Positions 44,716 to 53,698 are shown, counted from the first letter of the stretch. The stretch: DNA of 55,563 nt from Pseudolabrys sp. (GCA_026125895.1 JAHCKG010000030.1:1-55563); one strand, 5' to 3'. Notes: generated by a model from the letters alone, not told the origin. Translations and numbers: made by a program.

Positions 44716-45675
44716 ATGACGGGATTCATGCCGCGTCGAACGCTTGTCCTCCTGCTGACCCTCGGCGCCTTGCTTTTGCAGGCGCCCCCGCTCGCCGCCG
44801 CCGCCGATACGGTCTTCCCGCCAGGCCTGCGCATCGGCCTGACCGTGCCGGGCGATCTCACGGTATCGACCCGTTTCCCCGGTTTCGAGGATGCCGGCCG
44901 CAAGGTCGCCATCACCATCCTCGACATGCCTTTGGCCGCGCTGGAGGGCCTCGAGCGCTCGGCTTTTGCCAAGACCCAGGCCGAGGTGCAGAACCTCAAG
45001 CGCGAGGCGTTTCCGTTCGAGAACGGCATCGGCGTCCTGGTCAGCGGCGCCGCGACGGAGAATGGCGTCAAGGTTCACAAATGGTTTCTCATAGCCTCGT
45101 CGGCCACCGGGCCGGTGCGCGATCTGGCGACCTTGATCAGCGTCCAGGTGCCGGACGACGCGCTGAACGTTTACAGCGACGCGGCGATCCGCACGGCCCT
45201 GCGTAGCGTCACCTTCCGGCCGACGCCGCTGATGGAGCAGCTCAGCCTGCTGCCATTCAAGCTCGGCGACATGGCCGGTTTCCGCCCGATCACGGTGCTG
45301 CCGTCGGGCGGCGTCATTCTGATCGACGGCGACAGCGACGACATCACCACCCACCCTTACGTGATCGTGTCGATCGGACGCGGCGCGCCGGACGACCGCG
45401 ACCGCGGCCGCTTCGCCGCCGACCTGCTTTCGCAGGCGCCGCTGCGCAATATGAGCATGAAGAGCTCGGAGCCGCTCCGTATCTCCAACGGCCCCGGCCA
45501 CGAGATCCGCGCCGAGGCGGAGAACGTCACCGGCAAGCCCGTGAAGCTGGTGCAGTGGGTCCGCTTCGGCGGCTCCGGCTTCCTGCGCATCGTCGGCGTG
45601 GCGTCCGAAGCGCAGTGGGATGCGGTGTTCAACCGCTTCCGCGCCGTGCGCGATGGCGTCGAGCCGAGGGGGTAG
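44716..45675 (+). CDS. Secreted protein of unknown function, divergent from dnaK
   Basis: The 319-residue protein begins with a signal peptide (RRTLVLLLTLGALLLQAPPLAAA, cleavage near residue 29). The rest is a mixed, non-repetitive sequence with TVFPPGLRIGLTVPGDLTVSTRFPGFEDAGRKVAITILDMP, a mid-region RSVTFRPTPLMEQLSLLPFKLGDMAGF, and a C-terminal VQWVRFGGSGFLRIVGVA block. It contains no cysteine and no membrane segment after the signal, so it is probably periplasmic. I do not recognise a named family; the MTGF start at 44716 is uncertain because an ATG also occurs at codon 5. Two similar-looking halves (about 40-170 and 175-315) hint at an internal duplication. Confidence 0.75.
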   Translation: MTGFMPRRTLVLLLTLGALLLQAPPLAAAADTVFPPGLRIGLTVPGDLTVSTRFPGFEDAGRKVAITILDMPLAALEGLERSAFAKTQAEVQNLKREAFPFENGIGVLVSGAATENGVKVHKWFLIASSATGPVRDLATLISVQVPDDALNVYSDAAIRTALRSVTFRPTPLMEQLSLLPFKLGDMAGFRPITVLPSGGVILIDGDSDDITTHPYVIVSIGRGAPDDRDRGRFAADLLSQAPLRNMSMKSSEPLRISNGPGHEIRAEAENVTGKPVKLVQWVRFGGSGFLRIVGVASEAQWDAVFNRFRAVRDGVEPRG

Positions 45676-45679
45676 TTCT

Positions 45680-45825
45680 TCACCCTCCCCCATAGGCGAG
45701 CGAACGCTCGCCGTTCGGCAAGCTATGTGGGGAGGGTCGCGAGCGAAGCGAGCGGGGTGGGGGTAATTGCGAGGTCCAGATGCGCGACCCCCACCCCCCA
45801 CCCCTCCCCACAAGGGGGAGGGGAG
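45680..45825. repeat. Dispersed palindromic repeat, family B
   Basis: CACCCTCCCCCATAGGCGAGCGAACGCTCGCC...TATGTGGGGAGGGTC...GGGGTGGGGGTAATTGC is mirrored by GCGACCCCCACCCCCCACCCCTCCCCACAAGGGGGAGGGG. It separates the secreted orphan from the porin stop. Confidence 0.75.
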
Positions 45826-45854
45826 TCAGGCTGCGGTCTGCAGCAATTCCAGCG

Positions 45855-47252
45855 TTAAAACCTGATGGTGCTCCGCAGTCCCGCGACCAGCGCGTTCTTC
45901 ACGGCGCCGCCATTGGGATCATTCGGATCGGCGACATTGCCGCCCGGATGCACGATGTATTGCAGGTCCGGCTGCAGGGTCCACCACGGCGCAATCTGCG
46001 CGGCGTAACTCACTTCGAACACCACTTCGTGGTCGCGCACCACCGCATTGCCGGCGTCGATATCGGCGCCGGCCGCGTCGCGGCTGATCTTGGCGTAGGC
46101 GACGCCGAAGGTGAGCGTGTCGTCGGGACGGCCGGCGAACAGGCCTTTGATGCCGGCGCCGCCATCGATGTAATACGACAGCAGGTTGCGGTCCGACGGC
46201 GACAAGCCGCCGCGCACGAACAGGCTCAGCGCCGTGTCACCGCGGCGCAGCACCGTCTGGTCGGCGACGCCGTAGATGCCCCAGTTGCCCTTGTGATTGA
46301 GCGGGCCGGCCAACGCCGGATCGCTGAGCAGCACGGTGCCGCCGGCGGCGTTGACGCCAAAGCGCTGGTCGGCGAAGTCGGTCGTCGCGTACCAGCCGCC
46401 GAGCTTGTAGATCGCCGGCAGGCCAGCGGCGTTCTTGCCTTGGTTCACCGCGTATTGGACTTCGCCAATGTACAGCGCGCCGCCGGTGAGTCCGAAATTG
46501 GTGCCGTTCTCGTTGCACTCCTGAACCGACAGGGTGCAGCCCGACTTGCCGGCCGGATTGCCGGCGAACACGGCTCCGAGCACCGTGACGTTGTCGGTGG
46601 CGTTGACCTTGAGCCGCGCCCCCGGCACCGCGACAGGATAGGCCGGCCCGCCATTGAGCATGTCGGCGGCGAGCAGCCCGGCCCAGCCGAAGGTGCCGTT
46701 GATTAAACCGCCCGCAGTCGGGCTGGTGATGAATTCGTCGTCGCCGGCGAGCTGGCCGATGCGCAGCGAAAAGCGGTCGGCGAAGCTCTGCTCGTACCAC
46801 AGCGTGAACAGCCGCGTCGTCGGCAGCGCGTCGATATTCGACGGATCGGCGATCGAGCCTACATTCTGCGCCGGGTTCGAGCCGCCGTTGTGGATCTGAT
46901 AAATCGTGAAATGCGTGGTGGCGCCGTTGAGCCCGATCAGCTTCGACAGGTCCGTATCGACGGAGAATTCAAGGCGGCCTTCGTAGCTGGTACGCCGGTT
47001 CAAACCGCCGGACAGCACGCCGAAGGTTTCGCCGATGTAGTTCAGCGTGATGTCGATGCCCTGGTTTTCCTTGAGCGCGGTGCGGCCGCCGCCCCAGTCG
47101 CCGGTCAGCGTGTCGCGTTGCCAGATCGACGGTTCGGCTTTGACCTTTTCTTTCGCCAGAGCGCCGCCGGCGCCTGCCGTGCTCAAAGCAGTGGCTGCGG
47201 CCAGCCCCACGCAAAAGCGGCCTACCGCTGTCATCGTTGCCTTCATCGCCAT
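45855..47252 (-). CDS. Carbohydrate-type (OprB family) outer membrane porin
   Basis: The 465-residue protein has a signal peptide (FCVGLAAATALSTAGAGGALA) and the OprB layout: IWQRDTLTGDWGGGRTALKENQGIDITLNYIGETFGVLSGG at the mature N-terminus, then repeated amphipathic strands, SPSDRNLLSYYIDGGAGIKGLFAGRPDDTLTFGVAYAKIS, and a C-terminal PWWTLQPDLQYIVHPGGN...NALVAGLRSTIRF ending in Phe, the outer-membrane assembly signal. OprB porins in other bacteria pass sugars. Here the gene is the third of a set with a di-haem peroxidase and an imelysin, so passage of an iron-related solute is an alternative. Confidence 0.88.
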   Translation of the reverse strand: MAMKATMTAVGRFCVGLAAATALSTAGAGGALAKEKVKAEPSIWQRDTLTGDWGGGRTALKENQGIDITLNYIGETFGVLSGGLNRRTSYEGRLEFSVDTDLSKLIGLNGATTHFTIYQIHNGGSNPAQNVGSIADPSNIDALPTTRLFTLWYEQSFADRFSLRIGQLAGDDEFITSPTAGGLINGTFGWAGLLAADMLNGGPAYPVAVPGARLKVNATDNVTVLGAVFAGNPAGKSGCTLSVQECNENGTNFGLTGGALYIGEVQYAVNQGKNAAGLPAIYKLGGWYATTDFADQRFGVNAAGGTVLLSDPALAGPLNHKGNWGIYGVADQTVLRRGDTALSLFVRGGLSPSDRNLLSYYIDGGAGIKGLFAGRPDDTLTFGVAYAKISRDAAGADIDAGNAVVRDHEVVFEVSYAAQIAPWWTLQPDLQYIVHPGGNVADPNDPNGGAVKNALVAGLRSTIRF

Positions 47253-47294
47253 CGCCGTCCGGGCTCTGATTTGATGTGAATGTACCCGAAACGA

Positions 47295-48659
47295 TTACTT
47301 TGCCAACTCGGCGAGCTGGCGCAGCGCCGCGAAGTGCTTGTCGTGCACGCGCGGATTGAACAGCGAATATTGCTCGGCGGCCTTGAGGTAAGGGGTCACC
47401 ATGGCAACCGTCTTTCGATACTGCCCGTAAAGCCGCGCCGCCTCCGGGAAATCATCGGCCTCGGCGGCCATGGCGACCTGCCGCAACGTCAGCACCAGAT
47501 CGCGCACACTGGCGCGGGCTCGCATCCGTTCGGCGACGCCGCCCTCGACGGAGGTGTCCTTGCGGTCGGGGAAGTTCTCGCCGACCTCGCGCCATTCGGC
47601 GCCGACCGAGTCCACCGCGAGGCGAATCACGGCCTTGTCGCGCGCCGGGATGGCGACGTCGAGCACGCTGATGAAGGCGGTCAGCTCGTCGATCTCGGCC
47701 TGCACCGTGTTCGGCGTATAGGGCGTATCGGCGTCGCCGATGGCGTCGAGATAGGCGACCAGGTCGCTCTGCTCGGACGCGCTCAGGCCGAGCTCGTAGT
47801 GCTTGTCGAAATAGCCGACCACTTCGTCGAAGCTGTCGAAGCGACCATCGTGGAAATACGGCGCATTGAACTTGGCGTTGATCAGCGTCTTGGTCTTGAA
47901 GTAGCCGCCGCTGCCGATGTCATGCACCTTGTGATCGACGAACGCCGCGTCGGCCTCGTGGCAGGTGGCGCAGCTCATCGATGCATTCTTCGGGAACGGC
48001 TTGTTGAACAGCGCCTCGCCGCGCCGCGCCGCGTCCGACGCCTTGTCGGTCAGGCGACCGTCGGAGGTCATCTTCTCGTTCGGCAGGAAGGAGATTTCGT
48101 TGACGTAAGTGACGAGCGCATCGAGCACCTGGCCCGACGGCTCGGCGCCGGCGAACTCGTTGACGATGACGTTGCGGATGAACTCACGCAGCGAGGCGAT
48201 GCGGCCGTCGTGACCGTAGGGTCCGATGAACTTGGCGCCGCGCAGGCTTGGCACCGTGACGGGATCGAACACGCCGTTGTCGGCCTTGGCGTTGAACAGC
48301 GAGCCGGTGGTGTCGAAAGTGCCGGGCTTCGCCGACAGGCCGGGCACGAAAAGCTTGGGGTTGCTGGCGCCCTGCTGATGGCAGGAGTTGCAGCTCATGC
48401 CGGCATCGGCGGCCTTGCCCCCGAAGATCGACGATGAGGAGAACAGCATGTCGCCGAGGTTGAACAGATAAGAGCGCTTGCCGCCGGCCTGGTCGAAGCC
48501 GAACAACTCGGTCGGCTGATCGAGCAACTCCTCGTTCAGCTCGCTGCCGACCGGCAGCGTCGCATCCTTGCTGACGACCGGCGTGGCGCGTACCGGCGCC
48601 ACCGACGCCGCAATCACAAGGCCGGCGGCCAAGGCGGCCCGAAGCGCTCCAGACCGCAT
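47295..48659 (-). CDS. Di-haem cytochrome c peroxidase/MauG-family protein
   Basis: The 454-residue periplasmic protein has a signal peptide (RAALAAGLVIAASVAPVRA) and two haem-binding CxxCH motifs, CNSCH (Cys90-His94) and CATCH (Cys230-His234). Family landmarks PSLRGAKFIGPYGHDGRIASLREFI and NAKFNAPYFHDGRFDSFDEVV surround the haems. Residues about 345-454 form an added helical tail not found in classical peroxidases. Relatives next to imelysin genes are thought to take part in iron oxidation or uptake. The start is only two bases after the imelysin stop, so the genes are cotranscribed. Confidence 0.9.
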   Translation of the reverse strand: MRSGALRAALAAGLVIAASVAPVRATPVVSKDATLPVGSELNEELLDQPTELFGFDQAGGKRSYLFNLGDMLFSSSSIFGGKAADAGMSCNSCHQQGASNPKLFVPGLSAKPGTFDTTGSLFNAKADNGVFDPVTVPSLRGAKFIGPYGHDGRIASLREFIRNVIVNEFAGAEPSGQVLDALVTYVNEISFLPNEKMTSDGRLTDKASDAARRGEALFNKPFPKNASMSCATCHEADAAFVDHKVHDIGSGGYFKTKTLINAKFNAPYFHDGRFDSFDEVVGYFDKHYELGLSASEQSDLVAYLDAIGDADTPYTPNTVQAEIDELTAFISVLDVAIPARDKAVIRLAVDSVGAEWREVGENFPDRKDTSVEGGVAERMRARASVRDLVLTLRQVAMAAEADDFPEAARLYGQYRKTVAMVTPYLKAAEQYSLFNPRVHDKHFAALRQLAELAK

Positions 48660-48661
48660 GA

Positions 48662-49507
48662 CTACTTCGCCTTCGCCGCGGCTTCCTCGTCCTCGTCGCC
48701 GACCTTGAACGGCTTGAGGCCGAGCTTCGGCGCCGCCTGCAGCATCAGCGCGGCCAGTTCCTCGCCGGCGATGTGCACCTTCTTGGCGTCCATGCTCTTG
48801 ATGTCTTCGACACCGACCAGCTTCTTCAGGTTCTGCACGCGCTCGTCGATGATGCCGGCGAGCTTTCCGTCCTTCTTCTTCAGCGTATCGGCAAAGACGG
48901 TGTTCCAGGCGAACTCGATGCCGGCGACGTTCTCCTGCATGTCGATGATCGAGGTCGCAGCATAAGGCGATTCACCGCCGCCGGATTTTTCTTCGCCGAC
49001 CTCGTAAGCGAGGTTCGCGGTGCCCTCGAGCAGCTTCTGCGGCGTGAAGGCGAATTTCTTGTCCTTCAGCTTCTTCTCGAACTTGTCCATGTTCGCCAGC
49101 ATCTCGGCGATCGGCTGATCGAGGCCTTCGGTCTTCTTGGCGGAGAACAGCACGGCCTCGATGGCGTGATAGCCGCTCTTGGCGTTCGGCCAGGGATCGA
49201 CGCTCTTGTCGAACTCGCCGAAATAGGTGCCGGTCACCGGCTCCATCACCTCCCAGCCCCGGCGCGACTTGATCCAGGCGTCCTGCGCCGCCTTGAGATC
49301 GCCGGCCTTGACCGCGGTCTGCATTTCCTTGGCGCCGGCGATGGCCTTGCCGATGTTCTCGGCGATAAACGGCTTGTAGGCCTTGGCGCCGTCCTTCATC
49401 GACGCAGCCTGCGACGTGCCGGGCAGGACCGCGATGGAGAGAAGCGCGGCCGCGCAGGCCAGCGCCTTCAAACGCGACGGCACGGACGAGGATGAAACTG
49501 ACGGCAT
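48662..49507 (-). CDS. Imelysin family (EfeO-like) periplasmic protein
   Basis: The 281-residue protein carries a signal peptide (LKALACAAALLSIAVLPGTSQA) and the imelysin GxHxxE motif as GYHAIE (Gly112, His114, Glu117), in the context NAKSGYHAIEAVLF. The helical rest includes LLEGTANLAYEVGEEKSGGGESPYAATSIIDMQENVAGIEFAW. Imelysins bind iron or haem in the periplasm and are often iron-regulated. The gene leads the imelysin, di-haem peroxidase, porin set. Upstream is a short inverted repeat in an AT-rich window. Confidence 0.9.
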   Translation of the reverse strand: MPSVSSSSVPSRLKALACAAALLSIAVLPGTSQAASMKDGAKAYKPFIAENIGKAIAGAKEMQTAVKAGDLKAAQDAWIKSRRGWEVMEPVTGTYFGEFDKSVDPWPNAKSGYHAIEAVLFSAKKTEGLDQPIAEMLANMDKFEKKLKDKKFAFTPQKLLEGTANLAYEVGEEKSGGGESPYAATSIIDMQENVAGIEFAWNTVFADTLKKKDGKLAGIIDERVQNLKKLVGVEDIKSMDAKKVHIAGEELAALMLQAAPKLGLKPFKVGDEDEEAAAKAK

Positions 49508-49591
49508 ATGCGGCCTCCTGTCGCAGAGAAATTTCGCCGGACACTGTTCGCCGCAACCGCCGTCGTCAAGGAAAATATCAATGAAATCAGT

Positions 49592-49612
49592 AGTTTATAA
49601 CGAATCAAAACT
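49592..49612 (-). promoter_or_regulatory. Candidate operator upstream of the imelysin operon
   Basis: AGTTT and AAACT are separated by 11 AT-rich bases about 85 bases before the imelysin start. The position suits an iron-responsive site, but it does not match the known ICE box of Irr or the IRO of RirA well. Confidence 0.25.
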
Positions 49613-49711
49613 GCGGCGCGATGCTCTTGAATTATTCCAATCCAAAGAAGCCGGCTAAGGCCTTGCCGTGTCACCCGATCACAGTCGCGCGGCGGCGATG
49701 TAGCCGCCCGC

Positions 49712-49740
49712 AAAAGCAAACGGCGCCCGGAAGGGCGCCG
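49712..49740 (-). terminator. Rho-independent terminator after grpE
   Basis: On the minus strand, CGGCGCCC-TTCC-GGGCGCCG is followed by TTTGCTTTT. It lies 27 bases past the grpE stop. Confidence 0.85.
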
Positions 49741-49766
49741 CCTGGACTCATCATTGTCGCGCCGGC

Positions 49767-50381
49767 TTACTTGCCGTTGCCGGCCGACGACGTCTCGTTG
49801 GCTGCCGGCTTCGGCGCCGCCTTCGATACGCCGACCAGCGCCGGACGCAGCACGCGATCGCCGATCATGTAGCCGGACTGGATCACCTGCGCGACATGCC
49901 CTGACGGCACATCCGCGTTCGGCACTTCGTACATCGCCTGGTGAATGTTGGGATCGAACTTCTCGCCCTGCGGCGTGAACTTCTTGACGCCGTTGTTCTC
50001 CAGCGTCTTCAGCAGCTCGCGCTCGGTCAGCTCGACGCCTTCGAGCACGCCCTTGATCGACGCATCGACCGTGGCGCGGGCGTCTTCCGGCAAGGTCGCC
50101 AGCGCGCGGTGCATGTTGTCGGCGACGTTGAGGACGTCGCGAGCGAATTTGGTGATGCCGTAAGCGCGCGCGTCGGCGACCTCGCGCTCGGTGCGCTTGC
50201 GCAGATTTTCCATCTCCGCCAGCGTGCGCAGCAGCTTGTCCTTGTATTCGAAGGCTTCGCGCTTGGCCTCGGCCAACGGATCCGGCTGCTCGGCGAACTC
50301 CGGCGTCAGCGCCGTCGGGGCGGCGGTATTTTCGGTCTCGGCACTCGCGTTCTCAGCCTTACGCGCGGTCGGGTCCGTCAT
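49767..50381 (-). CDS. grpE: Heat shock protein GrpE
   Basis: GrpE is the nucleotide exchange factor of DnaK. The 204-residue protein has a long N-terminal helical part (KREAFEYKDKLLRTLAEMENLRKRTEREVADARAYGITKFARDVLNVADNMHRAL), the central TERELLKTLENNGVKKFTPQGEKFDPNIHQAMYEVPN and the C-terminal wing VAQVIQSGYMIGDRVLRPALVGVSK, all family signatures. It is separated from hrcA by a terminator-like hairpin, so it may have its own promoter. Confidence 0.97.
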   Translation of the reverse strand: MTDPTARKAENASAETENTAAPTALTPEFAEQPDPLAEAKREAFEYKDKLLRTLAEMENLRKRTEREVADARAYGITKFARDVLNVADNMHRALATLPEDARATVDASIKGVLEGVELTERELLKTLENNGVKKFTPQGEKFDPNIHQAMYEVPNADVPSGHVAQVIQSGYMIGDRVLRPALVGVSKAAPKPAANETSSAGNGK

Positions 50382-50435
50382 CGTCTCAATCCACTTCTTG
50401 ATATGGGTGTGGCCCGGATATCAGGGCTGGAAGCC

Positions 50436-50461
50436 AAAAAATCAAGCTTTTCCGGCTTGAT
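50436..50461 (-). terminator. Hairpin terminator between hrcA and grpE
   Basis: On the minus strand, ATCAAGC-CGGAAAA-GCTTGAT is followed by a run of six T (counting the last stem base). This would stop or attenuate hrcA transcription before grpE. Confidence 0.65.
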
Positions 50462-50491
50462 CGGCCGAAAAATCCTGTATTTCCAGCACTT

Positions 50492-51586
50492 TCAATGCCC
50501 GGAGCCCGACAAAAGGCGGCTTACGACGCGGGCGGTGTAGTCCACCATCGGGATGATCCGGGCGTAGTTCAGCCGCGTCGGGCCGATGACGCCGATGACG
50601 CCGACGATGCGCCCGGCATTGTCGCGGTACGGCGCGACGATGGTCGAGGAGCCCGACAGTGAGAACAGCTTGTTCTCCGAACCGATGAAGATCCGCACGC
50701 CGTCGCCGCGCTCGGCGCGGCCGAGCAGGTCGATGACGCCGCGCTGCGCCTCGAGCGCATCGAACAGCGAACGAACGCGCTCGAGATCTTCCAGCGCGTG
50801 AAGGTCCTCGAGGAGGTTGGCGTGGCCGCGCACAATGAGCTGGCGTGCCGCCGTGTCTCCGCCGGACCAACTCGCCAGTCCCGCCGCGATGATCTTCTGC
50901 GTCAGTTGATCGAGTTCGGCCTGGCCCTGCGCCAACGCCGCCTCGATCTCCGCGCGCAGTTCCGACAACGTTTTGCCGCGGATATGGGCGTTGAGGAAAT
51001 TGCCCGCCTCGGTCAGCGCCGAAGCCGGCAGGCCTGCGGGCACGTTGAGCACACGGTTTTCCACCTGACCGTCCTCACCGACCAGCACGGCGAGCGCGCG
51101 CTCCGGTTCCAGCCGCACGAATTCGATATGCTTGAGCCGCGTGTCGGCTTTCGCCGTCAGCACCACGCCGGCCGAACGCGTCAGCCCCGACAGCATCTGC
51201 GAGGCTTCCGTGAGCACCGCTTCCATCGACTTGCCGCCGCCGGCACCGGCCACCTGCGCTTCGATGGAACGGCGGTTGTCTTCGGTGAGATCGCCGACCT
51301 GCATCAGCGCATCGACGAAGAAACGCAAACCGAGTTCCGTCGGCAAGCGGCCGGCCGAGGTATGCGGCGCGAAGACGAGGCCGAGCTGCTCGAGGTCCGA
51401 CATCACGTTGCGCACCGAGGCCGGCGACAAGGTAATCGGCAGAATGCGGGACAGGTTGCGCGAGCCGACCGGTTCGCCCGTCGCGAGGTAGCTCTCGACG
51501 ATCGAACGGAAAATCTCGCGCGAACGCTCGTTGAGCGCCGCGAGGCTCACCTGCGAAGTGCCGATTGGAACGTCGTGGGACGCCAC
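50492..51586 (-). CDS. hrcA: Heat-inducible transcription repressor HrcA
   Basis: HrcA represses groESL and other genes by binding the CIRCE operator, and its activity depends on GroEL. The 364-residue protein has the winged-helix (about residues 10-80; [73 protein letters not shown]), a GAF-like middle, and the C-terminal [40 protein letters not shown] and [33 protein letters not shown] blocks. No CIRCE was seen near this gene, so its target lies elsewhere (groESL is not in the window). Confidence 0.97.
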   Translation of the reverse strand: MASHDVPIGTSQVSLAALNERSREIFRSIVESYLATGEPVGSRNLSRILPITLSPASVRNVMSDLEQLGLVFAPHTSAGRLPTELGLRFFVDALMQVGDLTEDNRRSIEAQVAGAGGGKSMEAVLTEASQMLSGLTRSAGVVLTAKADTRLKHIEFVRLEPERALAVLVGEDGQVENRVLNVPAGLPASALTEAGNFLNAHIRGKTLSELRAEIEAALAQGQAELDQLTQKIIAAGLASWSGGDTAARQLIVRGHANLLEDLHALEDLERVRSLFDALEAQRGVIDLLGRAERGDGVRIFIGSENKLFSLSGSSTIVAPYRDNAGRIVGVIGVIGPTRLNYARIIPMVDYTARVVSRLLSGSGH

Positions 51587-51610
51587 CTGTAAGTCCTCTT
51601 GTTACCGTCT

Positions 51611-51640
51611 AAATTTGGACATCGTGGCGGGCTTGATCAA
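51611..51640 (-). promoter_or_regulatory. Possible heat-shock promoter of hrcA
   Basis: On the minus strand, CTTGATC (51640-51634) is followed after 16 bases by CCAAATT (51617-51611), about 25 bases before the GTG/ATG region of hrcA. The -35 half fits RpoH; the -10 half is weak. Confidence 0.3.
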
Positions 51641-51711
51641 GTCGGGACTTGCGGAATGGCCGACAAGAGTGCCATTTTGCGCGGGTCGCGGCGAGGGTGT
51701 TTGCGCTCGGA

Positions 51712-52137
51712 ATGCTGGCTCTGTTTACCAAATCCTGGCGGAAGAAGGCGGCGATTGTCGCGCTGGTCTTCTATGCGCTGGGCATTGCCGCCCCGGCCGT
51801 CGCCTTCGCGCTCACCGACAGCAGCGCCCATTGCCTGCCGATGAGGGCGGCACAGGACACCGCCGGCTCTCACCACAGCCACGACGGCGGCGCGGCTCAC
51901 AGCCACGACACCGCCTCTGCCGATCATCAGCCGCACTCCGCCCCGGCGGCGGACGACCACGGCATGACCGGCAAATGCTGCGGCACCTTCTGCTTTACGG
52001 CGCTCGCCCCGCATGTGGCGCCGGTCGCCGCGCCGCTGATGCGCGTGACGGCGATGAGCCAGTTGCGCGTCGTCCATCTGTTCGGACACGGCGCCGACCC
52101 TATCGACCGCCCGCCGCGAAACCTCCTGTCGATCTGA
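51712..52137 (+). CDS. His-rich single-span membrane protein of a copper locus
   Basis: The 141-residue protein starts at ATG 51712 (LALFTKSWRKKAAIVALVFYALGIAAPAVAFALTDSS). It has one N-terminal hydrophobic segment that may be a membrane anchor or signal. Residues about 40-90 hold ten or so His interleaved with Asp, Ser and Ala (SHHSHDGGAAHSHDTASADHQPHSAPAADDHG), followed by KCCGTFCF with three Cys. Such sequence is typical of periplasmic copper or other soft-metal binding. I do not recognise a named family (DUF2946-like at most). It precedes the TolC-like gene by 69 bases and heads the copper set. Confidence 0.65.
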   Translation: MLALFTKSWRKKAAIVALVFYALGIAAPAVAFALTDSSAHCLPMRAAQDTAGSHHSHDGGAAHSHDTASADHQPHSAPAADDHGMTGKCCGTFCFTALAPHVAPVAAPLMRVTAMSQLRVVHLFGHGADPIDRPPRNLLSI

Positions 52138-52206
52138 GTACACCGGCACGACGCGGCCTGACGGCTGCGGCGCGCCCGTTGTCAATTCGACGGACGAGGA
52201 TATGCG

Positions 52207-53685
52207 ATGTCATCCCGACACTGTTCGCGGCCGGCTGCCTTGGGGCGGCGGGCGACGCCATGGCGTTTCACCAGAAGCGGCCTTCTGCTCAGTAGTTTCC
52301 TGATCCTGCCGGCCTGCGCGACGCTGTCGCCGGACGGCGGCATGAATGTGCCGGCCGACATCGCCGCGCGTCATCTGCGCAAGGACGTCGGCGTCACGCG
52401 CAGCGAGGACGACGCCGCGGCCTTGCGCGACCGCGTCGGCAGCCTTTTGCGCAAGCCTCTGTCGGCCGACGCCGCGGTGCAGCTCGCGCTTTTGAACAAT
52501 CGCGGTTTGCAGGCGGCCTATAACGCGCTCGGCGCCGCCGACGCCGTGCGGGTGCAGCGGTCGCTGCCGCCGCGGCCCTCGTTCGAGCTGACGCGGCTGT
52601 CCGGCGCGGCGGAGATCGAACTTGAACGGCAGATCGTGGGCAACATCCTCGCGCTGGCGACGCTGCCGGCGCGCACCGAGATCGCCAATATCCGGTTCCG
52701 CCAGGCGCAACTGACCGCCGCGCTGGAAACCTTGCGCACCGCGTCCGAGGCGCGGCGTGCCTATTACCGTGCGGTCGCCGCGCAACAGGTCGTCAAGCTG
52801 TTCCGGGATGCGGGCGGCGCCTCGGCCACCTCCACCGAGCTGTCGAAGCGCATGCGCGACAGCGGCGCGATGAGCAAGCTCGACCAGTCGCGTCAGCAGC
52901 TCTTGCACGCCGAACTGTCCGCCGACCTGACCCGCGCCGAACTGCGCGCGTCGTCGGAACGAGAACGGCTGATCCGCGTGCTCGGCCTCGCCGATGAGCG
53001 GCAGTCACTCAAGCTGCCGGCGGCCTTGCCGCCCTTGCCGAAACGCGCGCCCAGCCTGCGCACCGCCGAGCAAAGCGCGCTCGACGAGCGCGTCGATCTG
53101 CAAACGGCGCGTCTCGACGTCGAGGCTTTGGCGAAGTCCTACGGACTGACCAAGGCCACGCGCTTCGTCAACGTGCTGGAGGGCGGCTACTCGGACAAGA
53201 TCACCGACAACAAGGAAACCGGAGAGCACGCGCACAGCCGCGGCTTCACCGTCACGTTCGAGGTGCCGCTGTTCGATTTCGGCGAAGCGCGCACGCGCGA
53301 GGCCGAACAGACCTACATGCAGGCGGTCAACCGGCTGGCGCAGAAGGCGGTCGATGTGCGCTCGCAGGCGCGCGAGGCCTATCGGGCTTATCGCCTCAAC
53401 TACGATCTCGCGCAGCGCTATGCGCGCGAGGTTGTGCCGCTGCGCAAGGCGATGTCGCAGGAGCAGATGCTGCGTTACGGCGCCATGCAAATCGACGTCT
53501 TCACGCTGCTGACCGACATCCGCCAGCAGATCGCGTCGCGCGTCACCGCGACAGAGGTGCAGCGCGACTTCTGGCTCGCCTCCACCGAACTGTCTGCCGC
53601 CATCGTCGGCGGCAATGCGCAGAATGCCGACGTGGCCTCGGCCGGCGCGTCCGCAGGCGGCGACGGCGACGGCGAAGGGCACTGA
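52207..53685 (+). CDS. TolC-family outer membrane efflux lipoprotein
   Basis: The 492-residue protein has a lipoprotein signal peptide ending in the lipobox LPAC (Cys37), then the outer-membrane-factor fold: SADAAVQLALLNNRGLQAAYNALGAADA, long helices with YYRAVAAQQVVKLFRDA and MSKLDQSRQQLLHAELSADL, and a second half repeating the pattern (ERVDLQTARLDVEALAKSYGLTKATRFVNVLEGGY, VTFEVPLFDFGEARTREAEQTYMQAV, YRAYRLNYDLAQRYAREVVPL). This resembles the outer-membrane arm of Cus/Czc-type metal efflux. No inner-membrane pump is present in the window. The multicopper oxidase gene follows 13 bases later. Confidence 0.9.
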   Translation: MSSRHCSRPAALGRRATPWRFTRSGLLLSSFLILPACATLSPDGGMNVPADIAARHLRKDVGVTRSEDDAAALRDRVGSLLRKPLSADAAVQLALLNNRGLQAAYNALGAADAVRVQRSLPPRPSFELTRLSGAAEIELERQIVGNILALATLPARTEIANIRFRQAQLTAALETLRTASEARRAYYRAVAAQQVVKLFRDAGGASATSTELSKRMRDSGAMSKLDQSRQQLLHAELSADLTRAELRASSERERLIRVLGLADERQSLKLPAALPPLPKRAPSLRTAEQSALDERVDLQTARLDVEALAKSYGLTKATRFVNVLEGGYSDKITDNKETGEHAHSRGFTVTFEVPLFDFGEARTREAEQTYMQAVNRLAQKAVDVRSQAREAYRAYRLNYDLAQRYAREVVPLRKAMSQEQMLRYGAMQIDVFTLLTDIRQQIASRVTATEVQRDFWLASTELSAAIVGGNAQNADVASAGASAGGDGDGEGH

Positions 53686-53698
53686 AGGAGAGAATGAC

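Noticed and set aside
49592-49612. A definite Irr or RirA box upstream of the imelysin gene
   Set aside because: AGTTT-N11-AAACT does not fit either known consensus, so it was listed only as a weak candidate.
44403-51711. CIRCE operator near dnaK, grpE or hrcA
   Set aside because: No TTAGCACTC / GAGTGCTAA pair with nine-base spacing was found on either strand.
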